From assembly GCF_027853965.1 (NCBI RefSeq), contig NZ_JAQGLB010000004.1, positions 1 through 64,000 of the forward strand: DNA of 64,000 bases. The letters run 5' to 3'. Source of the DNA: Saccharopolyspora indica (GTDB taxonomy: Bacteria > Actinomycetota > Actinomycetes > Mycobacteriales > Pseudonocardiaceae). Made by a program: the position numbers and the translations under genes. Shown piece by piece: positions 33,901-40,112 of this stretch (position 1 is the first letter of the stretch; every line of letters starts with the position of its first letter). Below the pieces are notes generated by a model, which saw only the letters and a program-made list of their open reading frames with translations, was not told where the DNA came from and did no database searches.

Positions 33901-34409
33901 GTGACCGCGATCAGCAGCTCCGCGGTGAGCTCCGGGTCGGCGCCGGGCAGCAGTTCGACGCGGTCCAGCGGAACCCTGGTGCAGGCACCGGGTTCCGGCG
34001 CGTCGGCCAGGGATCGGGTCAGCCGCTGCAACCAGCTCGCGTCGAAGACCTTGCGGGTGCGGCGCGAGCGCACCAGCGCGCGGTACAGGTCGGCCCAATC
34101 CGGTTCGCCGCCCAGCGGAACTCCGCTGCCGATGCCGGTGAGCAGCAGTCCGCCGCAGGAGCCGCGCTCGACGCGCAGCCCGTACCCGCCGTCGCCCAGC
34201 AGCTCGTTCGCCGCCGCGGTGGTCAGCCGGCGCCGGAGCGCCGGGGCGTCCTCGGCCGCGAGGCGCCGGCTCGGGCGGTGGGCCGGCTCTGCGGTCAACC
34301 GCGCGGTCACGGCGTCGCGGTGCGCGTCGCGCACGGGACAGCGCAGCAGGCACGGGTAGCCGCGGCAGGGTCGTTGCAGGTCCTCGCGCTCCCCCAGGTC
34401 GGAGTCCAC
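30990..34409 (-). CDS. HAD / isocyanide synthase-like fusion protein (longer paralogue)
   Basis: 1139 aa, collinear with the 862-aa paralogue from about residue 300 on, plus a ~230-aa N-terminal extension. Residues about 200-355 resemble part of an IucA/IucC-type synthetase (IAVPLSALL, then HFVRPLLRTF and ATGRIVVTD); the likeness is weak and not proof. The HAD-like domain has D465xD467 (AIDVDLCG), Thr579 (FYTRR) and D627-D628 (AVFDDA). The C-terminal PvcA/DIT1-like domain has GFPVK (798-802), GPLPDLAEF (812-820), ILTDGRHF, RVRLTLS and LPWQGT. The usual His of the PWH motif is Gln here (PWQ), unlike the paralogue. Divergent TetR gene at 34825 is the likely regulator. GTG 34409 has no clear ribosome-binding site, so the N-terminus is uncertain. 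Confidence 0.75.
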   Translation of the reverse strand: MDSDLGEREDLQRPCRGYPCLLRCPVRDAHRDAVTARLTAEPAHRPSRRLAAEDAPALRRRLTTAAANELLGDGGYGLRVERGSCGGLLLTGIGSGVPLGGEPDWADLYRALVRSRRTRKVFDASWLQRLTRSLADAPEPGACTRVPLDRVELLPGADPELTAELLIAVTDPDLAVQLPSGQLSVDGRARTVQLSSVTSRDRAQRQIRCGERFSEVVADDPNLRMHCAAQPVPGAVVDTETGAAALIRLAEPAPAHPSHPGGTIAVPLSALLRPGADGTPELLRVVLDNRFEWREDELEYFLEHFVRPLLRTFRVALDVHRIGLFALDETGLAVELSPELQATGRIVVTDHDRVSWEPGRAEVAAGVRALVGTLDRLSTGFTELGGGRRAGQIRHAVDRVIAEELRYLDPSTAELLSGEQPLQCYAHTVPEEQDAVLRSVLDDVQQRTRQRRWNPDLGRPAVAIDVDLCGFVPLQRILDAARAIAGPRPGAPEGILELASAGTLPLLPTHSPETWDDFVEQSALGERYPAVDWAAVRADFVRAFLARPRERLRTDSVNAGLARFAWDVQDAGGQVVFYTRRKERFREQTEEVLAAAGIAEADLRFLPDDGALKPADLGEVDVVAVFDDARSGRDAICAEFGAARSVAVEIPGFAAERRRHQDAVIATFETRPRPDERIGPRLSNTHSLEELQIGALRKNRLAQRWAVHLTAQETRDVVDSVLADADRAAARTGLAAAAKFGLDRGPAADEQVLAAVHHVLTRKQFFKGSRANYQLADLRADAEPPVRRGEPIEVVLLGFPVKQCLNRLKAGGPLPDLAEFGAMARLREMQRAISAVHPPGLHFNILTDGRHFRSRPAAITEAYQRKLREYADLAGIGDRTLVEDIDVVAEQRLGPGLPAQRAERIAKYRRLLGESLREFDITDNPLRTLERVHRWTAGADDFAPQVIGLFREILMSMVYSVPVSVPTGVDRLEWSTAIYADVYNLGDQGVSAEVRQARCAVLRRAWHTVIRYMATMQVDEEFGYERMFPNRVRLTLSAVRKGCLGFTYLGGSGLLPWQGTGVLDPRGTVAVDFAISLLDQGFVPVYSPLLGPRQPWAMVPADRTYPAQRSHVPTPRGAAPQSGLRLDEHLIAKARLRRK

Positions 34410-34824
34410 CGGGTAAGCACATCACGTCGAACGACGGGAAAACGAGAGGAAGCCGCGCAGTAACCCACAATGACCTTTCTGTCACGGAGAATGACGACCC
34501 GATCACCCTAGATAGTGACCTCGCGCGCTGACAACATGACTCAATGCATATCCGAATCATGTAACGCGGCCGGATCCGCAGGTCAGAGGCAGGGCTGTCA
34601 CCCGGCCGATGACCAAACACCCCGATTGGTCAAGTCGTTGCCCGAGAAATCACCCGTTCGATTGATACCGTCTTCGGCATGTCCGGAGCGCACGACCGCC
34701 TGCGGGCCGGGAGACTTGGGACATCACCGGCATCCGGGAACGTCCCCGGAATTCACCGGTGAACCAGACCGCCGGGTCGAACTCGGCACATCTCCCAGGG
34801 ATCCCCTGAAAGAGAATCACGGTC
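34410..34824. other. Divergent promoter region, fusion gene and TetR gene
   Basis: 415 bp, clearly lower in GC than neighbouring coding DNA (for example around 34530-34560). No gene is seen. It holds a 12-bp perfect palindrome TTCACCGGTGAA at 34752-34763, about 60 bp upstream of the TetR start. Confidence 0.6.
34752..34763. promoter_or_regulatory. Candidate TetR operator palindrome
   Basis: TTCACCGGTGAA, perfectly symmetric, between the divergent TetR and fusion genes. TetR proteins usually bind such palindromes near their own gene. The assignment is by position only. Confidence 0.35.
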
Positions 34825-35520
34825 GTGGTCGGCAAGATGGTCAGTGAAGATGATCAAGGAGTTGCCTTGCCAGCCGAAGTCGCCCCACTGCGCCGCAAGC
34901 CGGTCCAGCAGCGCAGTGCACAACGCGTGGAGAAGATGCTCGTGGCCTGCGCCGAGCTGATCGACGAGGTGGGGTACGACGGGTTAACGACCACGCTCAT
35001 CGCCGAGCGGGCCGGTGTCGCGGTCGGCTCGCTCTACCAGTTCTTCCCGGACAAGCGGGCGGTGGTGCAGGAGCTGACGCTGCGCAACCTGGACCGCTTC
35101 GTGCGCACCGTCTCGGCCCGCTTCGAGCAGCTGGAGCTGGCGCACTGGTGGGACGCGGTGGACGCGGTCTTCGACGTCTACCTGACCATGCACCGCGAGG
35201 TGCCCGCCTTCAGCCGCCTGCACTTCGGCGACGTGGTCGACCTGCGCCTGCTGGACCCGGGCAAGGACAACAACGCGGTCATCGCGGAGAAGCTGATCGG
35301 GCTGCTCGCCGAGGAGTTCGGCCTCGACCCGCAAGATCTGCTGCTGCCGCTGGCCGTCGCGGTGGAAGCGGCGGATGCGGTGCTGCACATGGCATTCCGC
35401 CGCGACCCGGCGGGCGATCCGGTGCTGGTGGCGGAGGCGAAGGAGATGGTCCGCGGTTACCTGTCCAACCGGATTCCGGAGAATCAAACACCGTCGGCGA
35501 AGCCGTCCACGCCTTTGTAA
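34825..35520 (+). CDS. TetR family transcriptional regulator
   Basis: 231 aa. The N-terminal helix-turn-helix is clear: RSAQRVEKMLVACAELIDEVG, then TLIAERAGVAVGSLYQFFPDK. The ligand-binding half is helical and lacks metal or other obvious sites. GTG 34825, ATG 34837 and a TTG at 34867 with AAGGAG 5 nt upstream all compete as start. The last ~11 codons and the stop lie inside a ~200-bp dispersed repeat (35490-35692), so the C-terminus may have been redefined by that insertion. Confidence 0.88.
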   Translation: MVGKMVSEDDQGVALPAEVAPLRRKPVQQRSAQRVEKMLVACAELIDEVGYDGLTTTLIAERAGVAVGSLYQFFPDKRAVVQELTLRNLDRFVRTVSARFEQLELAHWWDAVDAVFDVYLTMHREVPAFSRLHFGDVVDLRLLDPGKDNNAVIAEKLIGLLAEEFGLDPQDLLLPLAVAVEAADAVLHMAFRRDPAGDPVLVAEAKEMVRGYLSNRIPENQTPSAKPSTPL

Positions 35521-35692
35521 GCGGCGGCAGCCGCTTTGAGTGGGCACGCAGGTCGACCACCGGCGGGTTCTGAGTGCTTTCCTGGCGAGGACGGCCCCTC
35601 CGCCGTGTATCGGACATACATCAGGAGGGGCACCCGCAGTCCGGGGAAGCACTCAGGTTCCGCCACGCAACCACCCGAGCAGACCGACCACC
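35490..35692 (-). repeat. ~200-bp structured repeat, copy 1
   Basis: Minus-strand copy of the element at 52425-52628. A 64-bp core is identical in both. Outer stem here: TGAGTGCTT pairs with AGCACTCA; inner stem: CCCCTCC pairs with GGAGGGG, enclosing TGATGTATGTCCGATACACGGC. A second small hairpin, AAGCGGC / GCCGCTT, lies at 35522-35536. It sits between two convergent genes and supplies the end of the TetR gene. No transposase frame is inside. Confidence 0.85.
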
Positions 35693-35701
35693 GATGGGCT
35701 T

Positions 35702-36877
35702 TCAGCCGAAGGATCTGCCCTCGCCGCGGTAGGTCGGGACAGTGGTCAGCTTCCGGCCGTCGATCAGGTGGTAGTGGGTGAACCGCTCGGCCAGCTCGCC
35801 CGCCTTGGCGTGCCGGAACCACACCCGGTCGCCGAGGCGGAGCCGGTCGGCGGCCGGCCCGACGACGGGCGTCTGCACCTCGCCGGCGCCCTCCGTCGAG
35901 GTCAGCCGCAGCCCGCGCGGCCGGATCGGCGCGGGAACCCGGTCGGCGCCCGGCGGGCCGGAGGCCAGGTAGCCGCCGCCGAACAGGGTCGCGATGCGCG
36001 GTGCCGGCCGGTGCACGACCGGCAGCGCGTACTGCACCGCGGGGCGCGGCTGGAACGACCGGTAGGCGTCGAAGAGCGAGGGCCCGATCAGCCCGGAACC
36101 GGCGGCGAGCTCGGTGACCGCCGATTCCGCGGCGGTGCGTTCGAGGCTGCCGGTCCCACCGCCGTTGACGAATTCCAGCGGTGCCAGCGCGCGCACCTCG
36201 CGGACCACCGCGGCGCGCCGCTCGGCCAGCTCGGCCGCGGACCGGCGCTGCAGCCAGCGCACCGCGGCGGCGCGCAGCGGCTGTCCGGCGGGCGCGTCGC
36301 CGATCCCGGCGATCTGGCCCTCGTACACCATCACGCCGACCAGCTGAAAACCGTTGCGGCGCACGATGGTCGCGGCGGCCCGGCGCGCTTGGCCGGCGCT
36401 GTGCAGCGGAGAGCGGCGGGTGCCGATGTGCAGACCGGGCAGCGGCCGCCAGGAAGCGTCGACCTCCAGGCAGAGCCGGATGTCCGGGCGGGTGGCGCCC
36501 ACGGCGTCGTCGATGAGGTCCAGGTGTTCGGGCGAGTCGACCATGAGCGCGATCGCCGCGGCGGCCGCCGGATCGGCGGCGAGCTCCCGCAGCGCACCGC
36601 GATCCACCGTCGGGTAGGCGACCAGGATGTCGTCGCCGAGCCCTTCCCGGTGCAGCCAGAGCGCTTCGGCGAGGCTGTAGCACATCAGCCCGGCGAACCC
36701 GGGAGTTCGCAGCGCGCGGGCCAGGAGTTCGCGGCAGCGCACCGACTTCGTGGCCACGCGGATCGGCCGTCCGGCCGCCCGCCGCACCAGGTCCGCGGCG
36801 TTGTGGTCGAACGCGTCGAGGTCGACCACCGCGAACGGCGGGTCCAGCTCGCTGGTGATCTCGTCTATCCGGGGCAC
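35702..36877 (-). CDS. Fold-III PLP enzyme (D-threonine aldolase / D-serine dehydratase-like)
   Basis: 391 aa. An alanine-racemase-like barrel carries the PLP lysine at Lys44 (RVATKSVRC), and the C-terminal part is of the D-serine-dehydratase type (LRLGDRVWFRHAKAGE). The most likely reactions are metal-assisted cleavage of D-3-hydroxy amino acids or D-amino acid deamination. GTG 36877 fits the family start. It is divergent from the sugar-lactone oxidase gene over an 82-bp gap with a strong dyad. Function of the pair together is unknown. Confidence 0.85.
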   Translation of the reverse strand: MPRIDEITSELDPPFAVVDLDAFDHNAADLVRRAAGRPIRVATKSVRCRELLARALRTPGFAGLMCYSLAEALWLHREGLGDDILVAYPTVDRGALRELAADPAAAAAIALMVDSPEHLDLIDDAVGATRPDIRLCLEVDASWRPLPGLHIGTRRSPLHSAGQARRAAATIVRRNGFQLVGVMVYEGQIAGIGDAPAGQPLRAAAVRWLQRRSAAELAERRAAVVREVRALAPLEFVNGGGTGSLERTAAESAVTELAAGSGLIGPSLFDAYRSFQPRPAVQYALPVVHRPAPRIATLFGGGYLASGPPGADRVPAPIRPRGLRLTSTEGAGEVQTPVVGPAADRLRLGDRVWFRHAKAGELAERFTHYHLIDGRKLTTVPTYRGEGRSFG

Positions 36878-36905
36878 GTCGACAACGGTAAGCCGAAAGG
36901 TCTTG

Positions 36906-36928
36906 TTATGTGAATCTCTTTCACATAA
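36906..36928. promoter_or_regulatory. 23-bp operator-like dyad between divergent genes
   Basis: TTATGTGAA, spacer TCTCT, then TTCACATAA: perfect 9-bp arms, AT-rich in a GC-rich setting. It lies 28 bp from one start codon (36877) and 31 bp from the other (36960). It resembles FadR/GntR-type or CRP-like half-sites, but the TGTGA/TCACA spacing is 7, not the 6 of classic CRP. Confidence 0.7.
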
Positions 36929-36959
36929 TTTCTCGGCGTATGCACCGAAGGAGGTGGGC

Positions 36960-38264
36960 ATGCAGCGTTGGACCAACTGGGCCCGCACGGCCACCGGCAC
37001 CCCCAGCAGCGTGCTCGCGCCGCGGGACACCGCCGAAGCCGCGGTCGCGATCAGGGAGGCCGCGGACGCCGGCCGCACCGTGCGCCCGCTGGGCACCGGC
37101 CACTCGTTCTCCAGCATCGGATCGCCGGGCACCGGCTGCGCGCTGGACCTCTCGCACTGGACCGGCATCGTGCGCGCCGAACCGGACACCGGGCTGGTCA
37201 CCGTCCGCGCCGGAACCCCGCTGCACCAGCTGAACGCCGAGCTCGACGGCCTCGGCCTGGCGATGGCCAACCTCGGCGACATCGACCAGCAGACCATCTC
37301 CGGCGCCATCTCCACCGGCACCCACGGCACCGGCGGCGCGCTCGGCGGCCTGGCCACCCAGGTCGAGGAGCTGGAACTGCTGCTCGCCGACGGCAGCGAA
37401 CGGCGCTGCTCGGCCACCGAGGACCCCGAGCTGTTCGCCGCCGCGCGCGTCGGCCTCGGCGCCCTCGGCGTGATCACCTCGGTGACGCTGCGCTGCGTAC
37501 CCGCGTTCACCCTCCACGCCGACGAGCGCCCGGCGCCGCTGGAGGAGGTGCTGGAGCGCTTCGACGAGCTGGCCGCCGACAACGACCACGCCGAGTTCTA
37601 CTGGTTCCCGCACAGCGCGAACACGCTGGTCAAGCGCAACAACCGGCACGACGGCCCACCGAAGCCGCTGCACCCGGTCCGGCACTTCCTGGAGTACGAG
37701 GTGCTGGAGAACCGGCTGTTCGGCACGGTCTGCAAGCTCGGCCGCGCGGTTCCCCGGCTGGTGCGGCCGCTCAACCGGATCTGCGCGTCGACCTGGTCCG
37801 CGCGCACCTACAGCGACCGCTCGCACCGGGTCTTCACCACGCCGCGCAGCGTCCGGTTCGTGGAGTCCGAGTACGCGATTCCGCAAGAAGCGCTGCGAGA
37901 TGTGCTGCGGGAGCTGCGATCCGCCGCGCGCGGACTGGACGATCCGGTCATGTTCCCGGTCGAGGTGCGCGTCGCGGCGGCCGACGACATCTGGTTGTCC
38001 ACCGCCTACGAGCGCCCGACCGCCTACATCGCGATCCACCAGTTCCAGGGCATGCCGCACCGCCGGTGGTTCGACGCCTTCGAGGACATCGCGGGCGCGG
38101 CGGGCGGGCGGCCGCACTGGGGCAAGATGCACCGGCTCGACGCCGCCGCGCTGCGCGAGCGCTACCCGCGCTTCGACGACTTCCGCCGCCTGCGGGCCGA
38201 GCTCGACCCGGCGGGCGTCTTCCGCAACGCCTACCTGGACCGCGTTCTCGACCCCTGTGGATAA
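36960..38264 (+). CDS. D-arabinono-1,4-lactone oxidase family FAD protein
   Basis: 434 aa, vanillyl-alcohol-oxidase fold. The FAD domain begins about residue 18, with VRPLGTGHSFSS (the His is the covalent FAD attachment site in this family) and TGTHGTGG. The C-terminal ALO domain ends with the conserved HWGK (PHWGKMHRL). Family members oxidise sugar lactones or polyols, for example xylitol oxidase and L-gulonolactone oxidase. ATG 36960 has AAGGAGG at good spacing. The stop codon is embedded in a consensus DnaA-box sequence (38256-38264). Confidence 0.9.
   Translation: MQRWTNWARTATGTPSSVLAPRDTAEAAVAIREAADAGRTVRPLGTGHSFSSIGSPGTGCALDLSHWTGIVRAEPDTGLVTVRAGTPLHQLNAELDGLGLAMANLGDIDQQTISGAISTGTHGTGGALGGLATQVEELELLLADGSERRCSATEDPELFAAARVGLGALGVITSVTLRCVPAFTLHADERPAPLEEVLERFDELAADNDHAEFYWFPHSANTLVKRNNRHDGPPKPLHPVRHFLEYEVLENRLFGTVCKLGRAVPRLVRPLNRICASTWSARTYSDRSHRVFTTPRSVRFVESEYAIPQEALRDVLRELRSAARGLDDPVMFPVEVRVAAADDIWLSTAYERPTAYIAIHQFQGMPHRRWFDAFEDIAGAAGGRPHWGKMHRLDAAALRERYPRFDDFRRLRAELDPAGVFRNAYLDRVLDPCG
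38256..38264 (-). promoter_or_regulatory. DnaA-box-like 9-mer
   Basis: TGTGGATAA, the complement of the consensus TTATCCACA, overlapping the lactone oxidase stop codon. A one-off match may be chance, but more lie at 39030-39059 and 57489. Confidence 0.4.
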
Positions 38265-38277
38265 CTCCGCGACCTGT

Positions 38278-38305
38278 CCACAGCGGGACCGCGATCCCGC
38301 TGTGG
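38278..38305. terminator. Terminator between convergent genes
   Basis: Perfect 11-bp stem CCACAGCGGGA / TCCCGCTGTGG, loop CCGCGA, between the lactone oxidase and reductase genes. Confidence 0.8.
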
Positions 38306-38324
38306 ATCGGCTGCCCGATCCGGG

Positions 38325-38981
38325 TCAGCCGAGGACCTGGCGGAGGGCCTCGGGGATCGGGGTCGGGCCGTTGACGAGCTCCAGCTCCCGCCCGACCGAG
38401 GCGGGTTCGTCCAGGAGTGCGAGGAGCACCGCCGCGACGTCCGCCCGGGTCACCTCGGCGCGGCCGACCTCCGAGTCCAACCGCACCCAGCCGGTCGGCT
38501 GATCGTCGGTCAGCCGACCGGGTCGCAGGATCGTCCAGTCCAGCGGCCGGGACCGCAGATCCGCCTCCGCCGCGCGCTTGGCGTCCAGGTACGCGCCGAA
38601 GACCGGGTCCACGTCGGACGGATTCGGCTTCCGCGTCCCCATCGAGCTGACCTGCAGGAACCGGCGAACTCCGGCCTCCTGGCAGGCGTCGGCGAGCAGC
38701 GCCGAGGCCGCCCGGTCCACAGTGTCCTTGCGCGCCGCACCGCTGCCCGGACCCGCGCCCGCGGCGAACACCGCGGCGTCCACACCGGACAGCGACCCGG
38801 CCAGGTCGACGGCGTCGATCCGCTCCAGATCGGCCACCAGCGGCTCCACGCCGTCGGCCCGCAGATCCGCCGCGTGGTCCGGGTTGCGGATCAGCCCGAG
38901 CACCGAGTCGCCGCGTTCGGACAGGCCCCGGCCCAGGTGTCGCGCGATCTTCCCGTGGGCGCCGGCAATCACGATTCGCAT
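38325..38981 (-). CDS. NAD(P)H-binding atypical SDR (NmrA/YwnB-like)
   Basis: 218 aa. The Rossmann opening is MRIVIAGAHGKIARHLGRGL, with GAHGKIA as the dinucleotide motif. DVDPVFGAYLDAKRAAE holds the Tyr-x3-Lys pair, and LDWTILRPGRLTD follows. The family includes nucleotide-sugar-like and flavin-reductase-like proteins; many members are redox sensors without known catalysis. ATG 38981 is chosen since longer N-terminal residues run through the DnaA-box DNA. Confidence 0.87.
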   Translation of the reverse strand: MRIVIAGAHGKIARHLGRGLSERGDSVLGLIRNPDHAADLRADGVEPLVADLERIDAVDLAGSLSGVDAAVFAAGAGPGSGAARKDTVDRAASALLADACQEAGVRRFLQVSSMGTRKPNPSDVDPVFGAYLDAKRAAEADLRSRPLDWTILRPGRLTDDQPTGWVRLDSEVGRAEVTRADVAAVLLALLDEPASVGRELELVNGPTPIPEALRQVLG

Positions 38982-39029
38982 GCCGTCCAACGTAGGCCAC
39001 CGGCCGCTTCTGCACCGATCAACACAACC

Positions 39030-39059
39030 TGTGGACAACTGGCCACAACCTGTGGACAA
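39030..39059 (-). promoter_or_regulatory. Two tandem consensus DnaA boxes
   Basis: TGTGGACAA occurs at 39030-39038 and 39051-39059, exactly 21 bp apart in one orientation. The complement TTGTCCACA is the preferred DnaA box of high-GC actinobacteria. They are part of a 21-bp direct repeat ending CCACAACC. They lie 49 bp upstream of the SDR start codon, about 25 kb from the predicted origin side. Confidence 0.65.
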
Positions 39060-39069
39060 CTGGCGCGGA

Positions 39070-39129
39070 GTGTGGGGCGAACGGCCGCGCACCACAACGG
39101 GTGGTGCCGGCGGGCCGTTCGCCCCACAC
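39070..39129 (-). terminator. Nested perfect hairpin, terminator of the 213-aa gene
   Basis: Outer stem of 17 bp, GTGTGGGGCGAACGGCC / GGCCGTTCGCCCCACAC, encloses a second stem GCACCAC / GTGGTGC. It follows the stop codon at 39208 on the minus strand by about 80 bp. Confidence 0.75.
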
Positions 39130-39207
39130 CTCATGGGTGGGGATGAAGAATGCGCAGTTCCAGCCGGAGTGAAGCGGCGCGGGCGGCTGGAACTGCGTCC
39201 CCAGGGG

Positions 39208-39849
39208 TTAGCTCCGGGTGGGTGCCGGGGCCTCGGTGGCGAGCAGCTGCTCGTAGACCACCTCGTTCACCCAGCGGGAGACCGCGGTGTGCTCCACCGG
39301 TGGCGCGTCGGCGAAGCAGCGGCCCGGCAGCTCGACCTGGACGTCGTCGCCGTCCGCGCTGAGCACCGCGATGCCGAACTGGCGGGCCCGGATCAGGCAG
39401 GTCTCGGTGAAGTCGGGGGCGATCGCGACGGTGCGCGGCACCACGATCGCCGCGCTGGTGAACCGGGAGAACGGCACCGCGGCGGTCAGCGCGCTGCGCC
39501 AGTGCCGCGCCGGGGCGAGCACGCCGGAGAGCTGCGCGGCGGGCGGGGGCACCCGGCCGTCCATCTCCGGCCACACCCAGGTGGAGATCTCCGCGCGGTC
39601 CAGCACCGGGCCGCTGCCGAGGCAGAGCCGCTCGGCGTGCGATTCGGGCAGCAGCTCGGCCGTCGCGATGACCTGCCGCCCGTACAACTTCACCGGCGGC
39701 AGCACGCTGCCCGCCCACCCGAGGATGTCGACCGATCGCTGCGCGAGCCGGCCCATGGAGGCGACCGGTCCCAGCGGGGACCGAAGTTGCGTCGTCGAGC
39801 AGGCTCGGACCTCGTCCTCGGTCCAGGCACGTCCCGGCATTCCGGTCAC
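39208..39849 (-). CDS. Conserved-looking hypothetical protein, 213 aa
   Basis: Soluble protein with no motif I recognise; the middle has VLAPARHWRSALTAAVPF and TVAIAPDFTETCLIRAR. GTG 39849 has GGGAGG about 10 nt upstream; ATG 39840 is an alternative. It lies 263 bp downstream of the IclR regulator in the same direction with a terminator between them, so it has its own promoter. A 7+2+7 dyad upstream (40009-40024) may control it. Confidence 0.6.
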   Translation of the reverse strand: MTGMPGRAWTEDEVRACSTTQLRSPLGPVASMGRLAQRSVDILGWAGSVLPPVKLYGRQVIATAELLPESHAERLCLGSGPVLDRAEISTWVWPEMDGRVPPPAAQLSGVLAPARHWRSALTAAVPFSRFTSAAIVVPRTVAIAPDFTETCLIRARQFGIAVLSADGDDVQVELPGRCFADAPPVEHTAVSRWVNEVVYEQLLATEAPAPTRS

Positions 39850-40008
39850 GGCGTTCCGCCTCCCTCATGAACAGCGCTTGCACTCCACGGCCACCGACGG
39901 CGGGGCCACGTGCTGACTAAAACAGCTCGGGGCGGGTTCTGCGCTGCTCATCGGGGGTCGCTGCGACCGGCGGCGGGCATCGGTCGGTGACTGGTCGATG
40001 AATGACAA

Positions 40009-40024
40009 CTGGACTTCAGTCCAG
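40009..40024. promoter_or_regulatory. Candidate operator dyad
   Basis: CTGGACT, TC, AGTCCAG: perfect 7-bp arms, upstream of the 213-aa gene and near the IclR gene's 3' end. Role inferred from position only. Confidence 0.3.
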
Positions 40025-40067
40025 CGATGCCGCCATTCAGGTGATAGCGATGCGACTCCCAGTTCCG

Positions 40068-40107
40068 GTGCGCGCTTCGGGGTGCTGGAGCGCCCCGAAG
40101 CGCGCAC
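40068..40107 (-). terminator. Terminator of the IclR gene
   Basis: 15-bp perfect stem GTGCGCGCTTCGGGG / CCCCGAAGCGCGCAC with loop TGCTGGAGCG. Loop and inner stem follow the pattern of the hairpin repeat at 20514 (loop TGTTATAGCG), so it may be a diverged member. Confidence 0.85.
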
Positions 40108-40112
40108 GGGCG

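Noticed and set aside
30898-34620. 1240-codon minus-strand frame
   Set aside because: Alternative frame of the 1139-aa fusion gene; the latter has the HAD and isocyanide-synthase motifs.
36906-36928. CRP binding site
   Set aside because: TGTGA and TCACA are separated by 7 bp, not 6; the dyad is better described as an unknown 9-5-9 operator.
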